From the NCBI RefSeq assembly GCF_024707125.1, contig NZ_JANQAH010000003.1:310001-374000 (forward strand): DNA of 64,000 nucleotides, written 5' to 3'. The translations under genes were made by a program, and so were the position numbers. Source of the DNA: Devosia sp. Lineage in GTDB: Bacteria; Pseudomonadota; Alphaproteobacteria; Rhizobiales; Devosiaceae. This document shows, piece by piece, positions 35,813 to 46,125 of this stretch. The stretch's first letter is position 1. Every line of letters starts with the position of its first letter. The notes beneath the pieces were generated by a model, which had not been told where the DNA came from, ran no database searches, and saw only the letters and a program-made list of their open reading frames with translations.

Positions 35813-37414
35813 CTACCGACCGGCTCTCAACAAGTCCGCAGCTTTCTCGGCGATCATGATGACGGGGCTGGCGGTATTGCCGGAGACGATGTGGGGCATG
35901 ATGGAGGCGTCGATGATGCGTAGGCCCTCGCAGCCATTGAGGCGCAGGTCGGGGGTGACCACGGCTTCGGCGTCGACGCCCATGCGGCAGGTGCCGACGG
36001 GGTGGAAGATGGTGGTGGCAATGTCGCCGATGCTGTGGAGCAAGTCGGCTTCGCTGTCGACCTTTGGTCCGGGCAGGATTTCCTCCGGGCGATAACGCTG
36101 GAGCGCCTTGGCGGTCATGATGCGGCGGGCCTGTTGCACCGAGCGAACGGCGACCTGGCGGTCGTGATCGGCCGAGAGATAGTTCGGGCGGATGTCTGGC
36201 TGAATCTGTGGGTCCGTGCTCGTGATGTGCACGCTGCCAGTGCTGTGCGGACGCAGGTTGCAGACCGAGACCGTGATGGCTGGAAAGTCATGCAGCGGTT
36301 CGCCCAGGCGGTTCGTTGAGAGCGGTTGGACGTGATATTCGAGATCGGGCGTTTCGAGCGACGCGTCGGACTTGGTGAACATGCCGAACTGGCTCGGTGC
36401 CATAGACATGGGACCGCTGCGCATCAGGGCGTATTGGAGGCCGATCTGCGCTTTGCCCAGGGGGCTATGGAAGAGCGTATTGAGCGTGCGGGCGCCGGTG
36501 ACGCGATAGACGGTGCGGATCTGCAGATGGTCTTGCAGGTTTTCGCCGACGCCGTTCATGGCGTGTTGCACAGGAATGCCGTGGGCCTGCAGGATGTCCG
36601 GGCGGCCGATGCCGGAAAGCTCAAGGAGCTTTGGGGAATTGATGGCGCCGGCGGCGAGGAGGACTTCGCGCCCTGCCCTTGCCTCGCGGATCTGCCCGCC
36701 GTGGCGGAACCGGACGCCAACGATGCGGCGGCCTTCGAGGATCAGCGATTGAGTTTCGGCCTTGGTGATGAGGCGGAGATTGGGGCGCTTCAAGGCCGGG
36801 CGCAGAAAGCCGCGCGCAGTGTTCCAGCGGCGGCCGCCCACCTGGTTGACCTCGAAGAGGCCGGAGCCTTCATTGTTGCCGTCGTTGAAATCGGCGCGCG
36901 GCAGGATGCCGAATTCCTCGGCCCCCTTTTGCACGGCTTCGAGAATGTCCCAGCGGAGGCGCTGGCGCGACACTTTCCATTCGCCGCCGGAGCCATGGAG
37001 GTCGCTTTCGCCGCCGTGATGGTCTTCGGACTTGCGGAAATAGGGCAAGACATCGTCCCAGCCCCAGCCGACATTGCCGGCCTGGCGCCAGCGGTCATAG
37101 TCGGCCGCCTGGCCACGCATGTAGATCATGCCATTGACCGAGGTGCAGCCGCCTAAAACCTTGCCGCGGGGATAGACCAGCGAGCGGCCATTGAGGCCGG
37201 GCTCGGAGGCGGTTTTCATCATCCAGTCCGTGCGGGGATTGCCGATGCAATAGAGGTAGCCCACGGGGATATTGACCCAGTGGTAGTTGTCGCTGCCGCC
37301 GGCTTCCAGAAGGAGCACGCGGTTGCGCGGATCTTCCGTCAGGCGGTTGGCGAGCACGCAGCCCGCCGTGCCCGCGCCGACGATGATGTAGTCATATTGG
37401 CCGTCAATCTGCAT
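35813..37414 (-). CDS. GMC family FAD-dependent oxidoreductase
   Basis: Glucose-methanol-choline flavoprotein, 533 aa. It has [18 protein letters not shown] for FAD, the second flavin motif [14 protein letters not shown] and the C-terminal HPVGTCRMG with the active-site His. I use the ATG at 37414, which overlaps the FGGY kinase stop by 11 bases. The longer in-frame start at 37465 has no FAD-relevant sequence. It is the ninth and last gene of the sugar/polyol operon and may oxidise the free polyol or an end product. Confidence 0.9.
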   Translation of the reverse strand: MQIDGQYDYIIVGAGTAGCVLANRLTEDPRNRVLLLEAGGSDNYHWVNIPVGYLYCIGNPRTDWMMKTASEPGLNGRSLVYPRGKVLGGCTSVNGMIYMRGQAADYDRWRQAGNVGWGWDDVLPYFRKSEDHHGGESDLHGSGGEWKVSRQRLRWDILEAVQKGAEEFGILPRADFNDGNNEGSGLFEVNQVGGRRWNTARGFLRPALKRPNLRLITKAETQSLILEGRRIVGVRFRHGGQIREARAGREVLLAAGAINSPKLLELSGIGRPDILQAHGIPVQHAMNGVGENLQDHLQIRTVYRVTGARTLNTLFHSPLGKAQIGLQYALMRSGPMSMAPSQFGMFTKSDASLETPDLEYHVQPLSTNRLGEPLHDFPAITVSVCNLRPHSTGSVHITSTDPQIQPDIRPNYLSADHDRQVAVRSVQQARRIMTAKALQRYRPEEILPGPKVDSEADLLHSIGDIATTIFHPVGTCRMGVDAEAVVTPDLRLNGCEGLRIIDASIMPHIVSGNTASPVIMIAEKAADLLRAGR

Positions 37415-38927
37415 GCGGGGGCTCCGCAGCCGCGAGGGCGCGCCAGGCAATCTGGCTGGCTGCATTGAGCGCAGTCCACGCCTCGTAGCGCCTGTTGTAG
37501 TGGCGGCGCATTTGGGGCTGCGGCTGATAGGTTTTTACCGGCCGGGTCATTTCGGCGGCGGCGGCGATTTCGTCGGGATAGATGCCGACGCCGATGGCGG
37601 CCACCATGGCGGCGCCGAGGGCGCCGGTTTCGCGGGCTTCGGCCACAGTGACAGGAACGCCGAGGCCATCGGCGAACATTTGCGGCCAATGGGGCGAGCG
37701 CGCGCCGCCGCCCGAGAGCACGGCCTGCGACAGGCCGACCCCGGCATCGGCGAGGACACCGATATGGCGGCGGTGTTCGAACATGACCCCCTCGAAAAGC
37801 GCGCGCAGCATATGGCCCTCGCCATGCCAACCGGCAAGGCCGAAAAAGCCGCCGCGATAGTGCGCGCCAAGCCGGCCGCCATAGATGAAGGGCTGGAACA
37901 GCGGGTCATCGGGCGAAGGCGTCGTCTCGCCGACGAGCGCGTTGACGACGCCAAAGGGGTCGTCGTGATGGTGGCCGCGCTCGATGAGGGTGCGGACATA
38001 CCATTCGAGATTGGCGGCCGAAGTGGCGCTGTTTTCCATATTGGCGTAGCGCGAGGTACCATATGCGGCGACCATGAAGACGCGGTCGTCTTGCACCGGG
38101 GTTTCGGAAAAGACCTGGTTGATTGACCAGCTGCCGGCGACGACCGAGGCGGAGCCAGGAAGAGCGGCGCCCGAGCCCATGGCGGAGGCGACGACGTCGA
38201 AGAGACCGGCGACAACAGGCGTTCCGGCGGCGAGGCCGGTCGCGGCGGCGGCTTCAGCAGTCACCGCGCCGACGATGGCGCTGGGCTGGTGCAGCGCGGG
38301 GAGCAGATGGCGGGCGTCTTCGAGGCCGTAGAGACGGAGAAGTTCGTCGTCATATTCGGCCTCGGGCAGACGCAGGAGACCGGCGCCGGACATGTCGGAA
38401 ATGTCGGTGGCGAGGGTGCCAGTCAGGTGCCACGTCAGAACATCCTTGGCATAGAGCAAGGTACCGGCCTGAGCGTAGATTTCGGGGCGGTTCTGCTTGA
38501 GCCAGGCGAGAAGCATCGGGGTTTGCGAGGGCCAGGGGCGCTGCAGGCAAATGGCGTGGAGCGCGGCGCCGACGGCCTCGTCTGTGGCTGCGGCAAGCGC
38601 GGCGGCGCGGCTATCGAGGGACTGGATGCCCAGAAGCGGCTGGTTGGCGCGGTCGAGGAGATAGAGGCCATTGCCATGGCCGGCCGTGCCGATGGCGACG
38701 ATCTCGGTGGGGTCGATCCCAGCGGTTTCGATGCAACGGGCGATGGCGATCTGGGCATTGGCCCAGAGTTCGCCGACGGAGCGTTCGACCATGCCAGCGG
38801 CGGGCTTGTGGGTAGCGCCGTCGAGCCCATGGGCGGCGATCTGGCGGCCGGCGAGATCGAAGAGCACCGCCTTGATGACGGTATTTCCGGCGTCGAGGCC
38901 GAGGAGGTAGCGTTGCGGATTAGCCAT
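37404..38927 (-). CDS. FGGY-family carbohydrate kinase
   Basis: ATP-dependent kinase of 507 aa with both FGGY halves: [17 protein letters not shown] (N-terminal ATPase fold) and [20 protein letters not shown] (C-terminal nucleotide site). The N-terminal [14 protein letters not shown] resembles kinases of linear sugars and polyols (EryA, XylB and LsrK relatives), but substrate cannot be assigned. It overlaps the aldolase gene by 8 bases and the GMC gene by 11. Within the operon it would phosphorylate the imported substrate. Confidence 0.91.
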   Translation of the reverse strand: MANPQRYLLGLDAGNTVIKAVLFDLAGRQIAAHGLDGATHKPAAGMVERSVGELWANAQIAIARCIETAGIDPTEIVAIGTAGHGNGLYLLDRANQPLLGIQSLDSRAAALAAATDEAVGAALHAICLQRPWPSQTPMLLAWLKQNRPEIYAQAGTLLYAKDVLTWHLTGTLATDISDMSGAGLLRLPEAEYDDELLRLYGLEDARHLLPALHQPSAIVGAVTAEAAAATGLAAGTPVVAGLFDVVASAMGSGAALPGSASVVAGSWSINQVFSETPVQDDRVFMVAAYGTSRYANMENSATSAANLEWYVRTLIERGHHHDDPFGVVNALVGETTPSPDDPLFQPFIYGGRLGAHYRGGFFGLAGWHGEGHMLRALFEGVMFEHRRHIGVLADAGVGLSQAVLSGGGARSPHWPQMFADGLGVPVTVAEARETGALGAAMVAAIGVGIYPDEIAAAAEMTRPVKTYQPQPQMRRHYNRRYEAWTALNAASQIAWRALAAAEPPHAD

Positions 38928-39759
38928 TGTACACGTCCCAGGCTTGCTCGCCGCTGGCGCCCTGATGAATGATCGCCATCAGGGCGGATACGACCGCGCG
39001 CGGATTGGCATGCTGATAGATATTGCGCCCATAGACCATGCCCTTGGCGCCCTGCCCCATCAAGCGGGCTGATTTGACGAGCACGGCCTTGAGGTCTTCT
39101 TTGCCTCCGCCGCGCACCAGAACCGGCACGCGGGCGGCTTCGACTACGCGATGAAAGTCGTCGGGATTGTCGGTGGGGTCGGCCTTGATGATATCGGCGC
39201 CCATTTCGGCGGCGAGACGCACCAGCGTGACGATCTTTTCGGCATCGCCATCGACCTGATAGCCGCCCCTGATGTCATTGGGGAGCATGACCAGCGGCTC
39301 GATCATCAGCGGCATGCCGTATTTGAGGCAATCGGCCCGCACGCGACTGATATTGGCGACGCATTGGCGGAAAAGCTCGGGCTCGTCGGGCAGCATGAAA
39401 AGATTGACCACCACGCAGGCGGCATCCATTTCCAGCGCGCCGATGATGGGCTCGTCGTGGTTCTGCAGCATGGACCACATGACCTTGTGGCGCTGGGCAT
39501 TATAGGGATTGCCCATGTCGATGCGCATGACGAGGGCCGGCTTGTCCTTGCCCGGGCGGGACTGCAGCAGGTCGGCCTGGCCATAGGCCATCTGGATGGC
39601 GTCGGGCTTCGCATTAACGAGGGCATCGACGACGCCGGCCATGTCTTCGAGGCCGGATAGGAAGCTTGGTTCGTTGCAGACGCCGTGGTCGATGGCGACG
39701 TCGAGGCAGCCGCCATTGGCGAAGAGTCGGTTCATTCGGGCCTTGCTGCTCACGCGCAT
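38920..39759 (-). CDS. Class I aldolase (DeoC/LsrF-like)
   Basis: TIM-barrel aldolase of 279 aa that uses a Schiff-base lysine, probably the Lys in ADIIKADPTD; VLVRGGGKED follows as the phosphate-binding loop. CLDVAIDHGVC at the N-terminus and MVYGRNIYQHANPRAVV at the C-terminus are typical of the archaeal-type FBA/LsrF group. The ATG at 39759 overlaps the upstream FAD dehydrogenase stop by 10 bases. A 460-aa in-frame extension is non-coding. It would cleave the phosphorylated ketose, possibly to DHAP and an aldehyde (inference). Confidence 0.88.
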   Translation of the reverse strand: MRVSSKARMNRLFANGGCLDVAIDHGVCNEPSFLSGLEDMAGVVDALVNAKPDAIQMAYGQADLLQSRPGKDKPALVMRIDMGNPYNAQRHKVMWSMLQNHDEPIIGALEMDAACVVVNLFMLPDEPELFRQCVANISRVRADCLKYGMPLMIEPLVMLPNDIRGGYQVDGDAEKIVTLVRLAAEMGADIIKADPTDNPDDFHRVVEAARVPVLVRGGGKEDLKAVLVKSARLMGQGAKGMVYGRNIYQHANPRAVVSALMAIIHQGASGEQAWDVYNG

Positions 39760-41480
39760 GGCTGGTTCCTTTCGTCGGTCCGCAGCGCCAGCATTTCTGC
39801 GGTGACGCCGTGATAGGTTGCGAGTTCGTTGGTGAGCCGGGCGATCTGCGCGGCGGCTTCGGTGGCGCTCCAGCCGAGTTCGGCGGCGGCGACGGCGGCG
39901 ATGGCGGCGATGCGGCCGGACGAGATGGCGCCGGTGATGGCGAGTGGCAGGCGGCGGAGCACAAGATCGGCGAGATCGGCGACGTGTTCGTACCGGGTTA
40001 GGAAGACGATCTCGGCTGAGGTCAACGTTGTGCCGGGGTCGAGAGGTTCGTCGTCGGTGCGGGCCCGGCAGAAGGCGAGGACGTCTTCGGCGCGGGAGCC
40101 GTAGAGATCGACGAGGCGGGTTGCGCGATCTGTGGTGATGCCGTGGCGCGAGGTCAGGCGCTGGACGAGATTTTTCGCGTCCTTGGGGAAGTTTTCGCCG
40201 CCGCCGATGGGAAGGGCCAGCGTGTCCGCGAGGCGCTGCTGGCCGAGGGCTTCCAGAACCGCGTCGGCGGTCTGTTCGGCGAAGGCACGGAACGTGGTCC
40301 ACTTGCCGCCGACCATGCAGAACTGCGGCACGTCGCCGTCAATGCGGTGCACGAAGTGGCCGCGCGAGATGCGGCCGGTGAATTGCTGGTCGCTGCGCGG
40401 CAGCGGGCGTATACCGCTGAAGCTGAAGACGACCTGCTCGGAGGTGATGGTCAGCGCAGGGAAAACGCCGCGCAGAGCGCCGATGATGTAGTCGCGCTCT
40501 TCATCCGAGCAGGCGACGCGCTCAGCGCTGTCGACGCGGATATCGGTGGCACCGGCAAGCACGCGGCCGAGATAGGGAAAGACGATGCAGACGCGGCCAT
40601 CGTCGTTCTCGAAGAAGATCATGTGGCCGCCCAGCGCTTCGAAGAGTGCGGGATTGTCGAGGACAATATGCGAGCCCTTAGTGCCGGAGACGAAGTTTTC
40701 GTGGTTCTTATCGACAGCGCCAAGAGCGACGAGGGACTTGTCGAGCCAGGCGCCGGTGGCGTTGACCATGGCGCGGGCGGAGACGGGAAAGCGGCGGTTG
40801 GTCAGCTTGTCGAGAAGGACATAGCCGCCGTTTTCGGGGACTAGTTCAGCATAATTGAGCGCGAGGCTTTCCGGCGCGAGGCGCTTGGTGTCGAGCACGA
40901 GTTCGAGGGCCAGGCGCTCTGGATAACTGATCCAGGCGTCATAATAGGTGGCGGAATAGGTGAGGCGCGGCGTGAGCTTGGGCCAGGTCTTGAATGTTTC
41001 GGAAGCGGTGCGGAAACTATGCGGCGGCAGGACGCGGCGGTTGCGCGTGGTCCAATCATAGAGCCAGAGGCCGATCTTGATCGGCACGGCGCCTCGCGGA
41101 GCCGGCCGGCCGGAAAAGCCGAGGAAACTCGCCGCGCCGTTGAGAAGGCCGGAAAAGAGCGAGGTGATGGGCACAGTGGTCGGCAATGGCCGCACCATGT
41201 GGGGAGCGTTGGCGAGCAGGGCATCGCGCTCGCGGAGGGATTCGCGGACGAGAGAAAATTCGCCGTTTTCGAGATAGCGCAGGCCGCCATGGATCATGCG
41301 CGAAGGGGCGGCGCTGCAGCCGGATGCAAAGTCGTTGCGCTCGACGAGGAGCACACGGAGTCCCTGCAGGGCCAGCTCGCGAAAAACGCCGATGCCGTTG
41401 ATACCGCCACCAACGACGATGACGTCGAAGGCGCCGTCGGCACCGATCTGTTCGAAACTGTCGCGTCGTTGTTGAGACAA
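39750..41480 (-). CDS. FAD-dependent glycerol-3-phosphate dehydrogenase-like oxidoreductase (GlpD/EryB type)
   Basis: Flavoenzyme of 576 aa with VVGGGINGIGVFRELALQG for FAD and the GlpD-type CSAAPSRMIHGGLRYLE followed by GGKWTTFRAFAEQ. The extended C-terminal helical domain is present. GlpD oxidises glycerol-3-phosphate to DHAP; the EryB relatives oxidise erythritol-4-phosphate. In this operon it likely oxidises the secondary hydroxyl next to the phosphate of a polyol phosphate (inference). The electron acceptor is likely the quinone pool. Co-transcribed with the aldolase and AKR. Confidence 0.9.
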   Translation of the reverse strand: MSQQRRDSFEQIGADGAFDVIVVGGGINGIGVFRELALQGLRVLLVERNDFASGCSAAPSRMIHGGLRYLENGEFSLVRESLRERDALLANAPHMVRPLPTTVPITSLFSGLLNGAASFLGFSGRPAPRGAVPIKIGLWLYDWTTRNRRVLPPHSFRTASETFKTWPKLTPRLTYSATYYDAWISYPERLALELVLDTKRLAPESLALNYAELVPENGGYVLLDKLTNRRFPVSARAMVNATGAWLDKSLVALGAVDKNHENFVSGTKGSHIVLDNPALFEALGGHMIFFENDDGRVCIVFPYLGRVLAGATDIRVDSAERVACSDEERDYIIGALRGVFPALTITSEQVVFSFSGIRPLPRSDQQFTGRISRGHFVHRIDGDVPQFCMVGGKWTTFRAFAEQTADAVLEALGQQRLADTLALPIGGGENFPKDAKNLVQRLTSRHGITTDRATRLVDLYGSRAEDVLAFCRARTDDEPLDPGTTLTSAEIVFLTRYEHVADLADLVLRRLPLAITGAISSGRIAAIAAVAAAELGWSATEAAAQIARLTNELATYHGVTAEMLALRTDERNQPCA

Positions 41481-41537
41481 TAGAGTACCCCTCGCTGTCT
41501 TGCGACAGCGTTGAAAAGTTCGGTTCTGCGGGTTCGA

Positions 41538-42533
41538 TCAGGCGGCGAGCTGGACGAGTTGCCTAGTGACGGCCTCGCTGATGGTGGTGATTTCGTCCGG
41601 GCTCAGGTCAATTTCGGCGGCCCCGGCATTTTCGCGGGCCTGGCTGACATTTCGCGCGCCGCAAAGGGCAAAGGTGATGCCCGGCTGCCTTATGGTCCAG
41701 GCGATGACGACTTGCGACGGCGTGGCGCCATGAGCCGCAGCGATAGGGGCGATATCGGCCATTAGCCGGCCGACCTTCTCGCGATTGCCGAGGGAAAAAT
41801 GCGGGTCGGTGCGGCGCTGGTCGTCGCCCGAAAACTCGCGATCGGCACCGACCTTGCCGGTGAGAAGACCGCGCGAGAGCGAGGAATAGCTGAGGACCGA
41901 AACGTTGTTCTCGCGACAGAGCGGGAGCAGCGTACTCTCGATGCCGCGGCGGGCCATGGAATATTCCTCCTGGATCGCATCGAGCGCGTCTGTGGCGATA
42001 TAGGCCTTGAGGTCGGCTTCCGAGACGTTGCTGGCACCGATGGAGCCGATCTTGCCCTGCTGCTTGAGCTCGACAAGGGCGTCCATGGTTTCGGCGATTG
42101 GGGTCGTCGGGTCCTGCCAATGGGTGATGTAGTGATCGATGTGATCGGTGCCGAGACGGCGGAGGCTCTGCTCGACCTCGTAAAAAATGGCGTCGCGGCC
42201 GAGATAGCGGTGCACGGGCTTGCCGTCATAATCGAAGAAATGATGGCCCTTGGTGGTGTGCCAGACGAGGCCGCATTTGGTGGCGAGCACGACCTTGTCG
42301 CGGCGGCCCTTGATGGCGCGGCCGACCAGCTCTTCGGCAAGACCCTGGCCATAGGCGGGGGCGGTGTCGATCAGGGTTATGCCGGCATCGATGGAGGCCT
42401 GGATGGCGGCGATGGATTCGGATTCTTCCGTGCCGCCCCACATCCAGCCGCCAATGGCCCAGGTACCGAGGCCGATGGCCGAAGCTCTTATGCCGGAGGC
42501 GCCGATCTGGCGGGCATTCGCATCAGGCGACAT
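41538..42533 (-). CDS. Aldo/keto reductase
   Basis: Canonical aldo/keto reductase of 331 aa. The catalytic tetrad is complete: Asp56 and Tyr61 in DTAPAYG, Lys86 in LATKCG and His138 in DHYITHWQDP. The C-terminal NADPH region (FALCGARNVSQARENAGA) is normal. Its start overlaps the regulator stop by 11 bases. In the operon it could reduce or oxidise the aldehyde released by the aldolase. It differs from the two AKR-like proteins at 20201 and 23156, which lack the catalytic His. Confidence 0.92.
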   Translation of the reverse strand: MSPDANARQIGASGIRASAIGLGTWAIGGWMWGGTEESESIAAIQASIDAGITLIDTAPAYGQGLAEELVGRAIKGRRDKVVLATKCGLVWHTTKGHHFFDYDGKPVHRYLGRDAIFYEVEQSLRRLGTDHIDHYITHWQDPTTPIAETMDALVELKQQGKIGSIGASNVSEADLKAYIATDALDAIQEEYSMARRGIESTLLPLCRENNVSVLSYSSLSRGLLTGKVGADREFSGDDQRRTDPHFSLGNREKVGRLMADIAPIAAAHGATPSQVVIAWTIRQPGITFALCGARNVSQARENAGAAEIDLSPDEITTISEAVTRQLVQLAA

Positions 42534-43525
42534 TCTGCTTACTTTCCATCTTGTCGAGCACGCCGGCCGCGGTTTCTTCGTCGAGCACGAGCGAATTGAG
42601 ATAGTGACCGCGGAGGGCCGCGCGGATCGGCAGCACCTTTTCAGCGCCGGCCGCGACGCCGATGACTTTCGGGCATCCGGCGAGATCGGCAGGCGACAGG
42701 GCCACGAGGCGTGAATTGAGGGCGTAGTCGGCGACTTCGCCGTTCTCGCCGATGAGATGGGCTAGGAATTCGGCGACGACGCCGCTCTTGGTCAGGCGCT
42801 CACGATCAGCGGTGGAGTCGGGATGAAGGTCGTAGTAGCTCGAACCCGGCGTCTGGATGGAGCCGATGCCGACGAGGGCAATGGCGGCCTTGCGGGCGAG
42901 GTGGAAGGCTTCCTTGACCGAGCCCAGTTCCATCAGCATGTCGCGCTGCTCGATGCTTTCGGCAAAGAGCGGGGCGTGGACGAGATGGGTGCTGCCACCC
43001 AGCCGTTCAGCCAGGCGCGAGGCGAGGTGGTTGACGTCGGTATAGTATTTGCCCTGCACGCCGCCGGTGAGCGGCACGACGGTGATATCGAAGGTCCGTT
43101 CGGGATCGAGATTGTCGACCACGGCGCTGACCGCCTTGCCGCCGGTGATGGCGATGACGTCGCCATCGCGCAGCGATTCCAGCAATTGATTGGCGGCGGC
43201 ACGGCCGACCTGCTTGAGCGTCGTATCGAGATTACCCGAGACCGTGGGCGTGACCACAGCATTGGCGAGGCCGGCAGCCTGGACCAGCAGGCGTTCGATT
43301 TCGACGAGCCGCTGGAACGGGGATCTCGATCTCGATCCGGACCATGCCTTGCTTGCGCCCCTGGGCGATCAACCGGTTGACCTTGGAGGTCGACAGGTTC
43401 AGCGCCTCGGCAATGTCGGACTGCTTATGACCCTCGAGGAAGTGCATCACGAGCACGGTGTAGATCTGGCGCGTTGCTTCGAAGTCGCTGTTTTCGGTCA
43501 TCTCGTCACCCAGTCGCCTGAACAT
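42523..43525 (-). pseudogene. SorC-family transcriptional regulator, interrupted by a +1 frameshift
   Basis: Sugar-responsive DNA-binding protein of about 333 aa if read through. The HTH part (HKQSDIAEALNLSTSKVNRL) is in one frame and the large sugar-binding domain (DGDVIAITGGKAVSAVVDNL, then VVPLTGGVQGKYY) in another. The two meet at the CCCC run of the minus strand (GGGG, 43319-43322). Removing one C restores a smooth join. No other damage is seen. The start at 43525 lies three bases after the permease stop, so it sits inside the operon it probably regulates. It is either a real loss of regulation or a sequencing error. Confidence 0.88.
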
Positions 43526-43528
43526 GGA

Positions 43529-44530
43529 TCACCTGCGCCGCTTGCTGAGATAGTGGTCGATGGTCACGGCAGCCAGCAGGATCGATCCTCGAATAATGTC
43601 CTGCCAGTAGACCGATACGTCGAGCAAGGCGAGCGAGCTCGAAACTACTGAAAGGAGGATCGTTCCAAGGATGGCGCCGAAAATGGTGCCCGAACCACCC
43701 GAGAGGCTCGCCCCGCCGATCACCGCAGCGGCGATGACATTGAGTTCCATGCCGACGCCGAAGGTGGGCTGGGCCGAACCGAAGCGGGCCATATAGATGA
43801 CCCCGGCAAAGCCGCAGAGGGCCGAGCAGAGCGTCGTTGTGAGGAAGATCACCTTCTTGGTGCGGATGCCGGAATAGGCGGCCGCCTTCTCGTTGCTGCC
43901 GGTGTAAAAAACCTTCCGGAACATGGTGGTGCGGCGCAGCATGAAGTCGAAGGCAAGGACAACAACCACGAAGATCACGATGACGACGGGAATGACGCCG
44001 ATCGAACCCTGGCCGATGAACTTGAACTCGGGTGGTAGCGTGAAGAGGCCGAGCGGGCGTCCACCGGTGCCAAGCAGGCAAGCGCCACGGGCGATCACCA
44101 TGGCGGCGAGCGACACGATGAAATGGTGCAAACCGACCTTGGTGACGAAGAAGCCCATCAGCGCGCCGATAGCCGTGCAGGCCAAAATGGCGATCAACGA
44201 GGCAGTCCAGGGGTCGACGCCGTTGAGGAACAGCAGGCCCGCAATGACCATGGCCAACGCTGTGACCGAGCCGACAGAGAGGTCAATGCCGCCGGAAATC
44301 AGCAGGATGGTCATGCCGACCACCACGATGCCCTCTACCGCGAAGGCCATGGCCATGGCCCGCATGTTTTCCCAGGTCAGGAAATAGGGCGAGGCAAACG
44401 ACATGGCGGCGAAAAGCGCCAGAATGATCAGGATCAGTCCGATTTCGCGCATGCCGGCGAGGCGTTTCCAGCCGGACCCGGTACTGCCCGGCGCCTTGCC
44501 CGCCTGTGCTTCGACAATCTGAGTGGTCAT
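43529..44530 (-). CDS. Sugar ABC transporter permease (RbsC type)
   Basis: Inner-membrane permease of 333 aa with about ten hydrophobic helices and the family signature LSGGSGTIFGAILGTILLSV near the C-terminus, AFAVEGIVVVGMTILLISGGIDLSVGSV near the N-terminus. It starts inside the ATPase stop (ATGA overlap at 44527-44530). It works with the ATPase at 44527 and the binding protein at 46126 as an RbsABC-like importer. Likely substrates are monosaccharides or polyols. Confidence 0.93.
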   Translation of the reverse strand: MTTQIVEAQAGKAPGSTGSGWKRLAGMREIGLILIILALFAAMSFASPYFLTWENMRAMAMAFAVEGIVVVGMTILLISGGIDLSVGSVTALAMVIAGLLFLNGVDPWTASLIAILACTAIGALMGFFVTKVGLHHFIVSLAAMVIARGACLLGTGGRPLGLFTLPPEFKFIGQGSIGVIPVVIVIFVVVVLAFDFMLRRTTMFRKVFYTGSNEKAAAYSGIRTKKVIFLTTTLCSALCGFAGVIYMARFGSAQPTFGVGMELNVIAAAVIGGASLSGGSGTIFGAILGTILLSVVSSSLALLDVSVYWQDIIRGSILLAAVTIDHYLSKRRR

Positions 44531-46053
44531 GGTCTTGCTCCCCCGGCCCGCGCCTGTTCGGCGTCTATTGAGGCCAGATACATAATGTTCTGTTCGGTCA
44601 TGGCGTCGCCCGAGACCACGCCATTGATGCGGCCTTCGCGCACCACGAGGACGCGATCGCAGACGCCGATCAATTCGGGCAGTTCGGACGAGATGACCAC
44701 GATGCCGACCCCGGCATTGGCGAGGTCACGCAGGATGCGGTGAATTTCGAGCTTGGCGCCGACATCGACGCCGCGCGTCGGCTCATCAAGGAAGATCACT
44801 TTCGGATTGACCGAGAGCATCTTGGCGATGGCCACCTTCTGCTGATTGCCGCCGGACAGGGCGGATACCGGCTGGCCGACATGGCCGCATTTGAGATTGA
44901 GGCGCCGGCCGAGATCGCTGGCCTGAAGGTTTTCGCGGCGCTGATCGATGATGCCGCCCTTGCTGACAAGGCCAAGGCGCAGGGCCGAGACATTGGCGGC
45001 AATGGACATATCGAGGAAAAGGCCATCGCCCTTGCGGTCTTCAGAGAGATAGACCAGCCCTTCCCTGATGCTCTGCTGGTAGCGCTTTGCGGTGAGCGTC
45101 TCACCTTGCAAGCGCACTGTGCCGGTGGCGGTTTCGTCGATGCGGCAGATGCCTTTGACGATTTCGCTGCGGCAGGCGCCGATCAGGCCGCCGAGACCGA
45201 GAATTTCGCCGCGGCGGAGGGTGAAACTCACTTCGGAAAAGAGGCCGGGGCTCGACAGATTTTCGACTTCGAGAATGGCGGGCGCGGCAGTGCTGTCACC
45301 CTGGAATTTTGCGGGGTAGCGGTTGTCGACCACGCGGCCGACCATGGCATTGACGATGTCGGTGGGCGTTGTTTCGGCTACGTTATGGGTGACCACATAT
45401 TGCCCGTCGCGGAACACCGAGACCCGGTCGCAATGACCAAAGATTTCGGCCATGCGGTGGGAGATATAGATGATGGCGATGCCCTGCTCTGCCAAGCGAT
45501 GCATGATGGCGGAGAGGACTGTGGCTTCCTTTTCGGTCAGGGCCGCCGTGGGTTCGTCGAGGATCAGCACACGGCAATCGAGCGTCAGTGCCTTGGCGAT
45601 CTCCACCAGTTGCTGCTGGGAAATCGACAGGCTGCGCACGAGCGACGAGGGGTCGATGTCGCCAAGACCGGACAGGATGTCGGCGGCGCGGCGATGGAGC
45701 CCGGCATAGTCGACCAGAAGCGATCGGCTCGCATTGGTCGCAGCCATAAAGATGTTTTCGGCGACGGTAATGTCAGGACAGAGCGCGATTTCCTGATGCA
45801 CGAGGCCGATGCCGAGGCGCTGGGCCGCGGCGGGCGAGGATATGCGCACAGGGCGGCCATCGAGGCTGATCTCACCGCTATCAGGCTGCAGAATGCCATC
45901 GATGATGTTCATCAGTGTCGACTTGCCGGCGCCGTTCTCGCCGGCCAGCGCATGGATTTCTCCGCGCCGCAGCTCGAACTGCACATCGCGCAGGGCCTGG
46001 ATTGCACCAAAGGCCTTGCTGAGATGGCTCACCTGGAGAATGACATCGGACAT
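44527..46053 (-). CDS. Sugar ABC transporter ATP-binding protein (RbsA type)
   Basis: Duplicated ABC ATPase of 508 aa. The first half has Walker A GENGAGKST, signature LSISQQQLVEIAKAL and Walker B LILDEPTAAL. The second half has a degenerate Walker A region (GLGGLIGACRSE), signature LSGGNQQKVAIAKML and Walker B IFLDEPTRGVD. This asymmetric pair is typical of RbsA. I start at the ATG at 46053; the GTG at 46062 would add three residues. It lies 72 bases after the binding-protein gene, a gap with a hairpin. Confidence 0.94.
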   Translation of the reverse strand: MSDVILQVSHLSKAFGAIQALRDVQFELRRGEIHALAGENGAGKSTLMNIIDGILQPDSGEISLDGRPVRISSPAAAQRLGIGLVHQEIALCPDITVAENIFMAATNASRSLLVDYAGLHRRAADILSGLGDIDPSSLVRSLSISQQQLVEIAKALTLDCRVLILDEPTAALTEKEATVLSAIMHRLAEQGIAIIYISHRMAEIFGHCDRVSVFRDGQYVVTHNVAETTPTDIVNAMVGRVVDNRYPAKFQGDSTAAPAILEVENLSSPGLFSEVSFTLRRGEILGLGGLIGACRSEIVKGICRIDETATGTVRLQGETLTAKRYQQSIREGLVYLSEDRKGDGLFLDMSIAANVSALRLGLVSKGGIIDQRRENLQASDLGRRLNLKCGHVGQPVSALSGGNQQKVAIAKMLSVNPKVIFLDEPTRGVDVGAKLEIHRILRDLANAGVGIVVISSELPELIGVCDRVLVVREGRINGVVSGDAMTEQNIMYLASIDAEQARAGGARP

Positions 46054-46082
46054 GGTCGTCACTCGCGTTGCACCTGGTGCCC

Positions 46083-46107
46083 GCGCCGAACCGAGATGGT
46101 CCGGCGC
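46083..46107 (-). other. Intra-operon hairpin between binding-protein and ATPase genes
   Basis: Ten-bp stem GCGCCGAACC (46083-46092) with GGTCCGGCGC (46098-46107), with one G-T wobble, and a 5-base loop, without a T-run. As in the importer at 14915-20069, it probably stabilises the binding-protein mRNA and gives it excess over the other subunits (inference). Confidence 0.6.
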
Positions 46108-46125
46108 AAGCAGTTCGTCGGGGGA

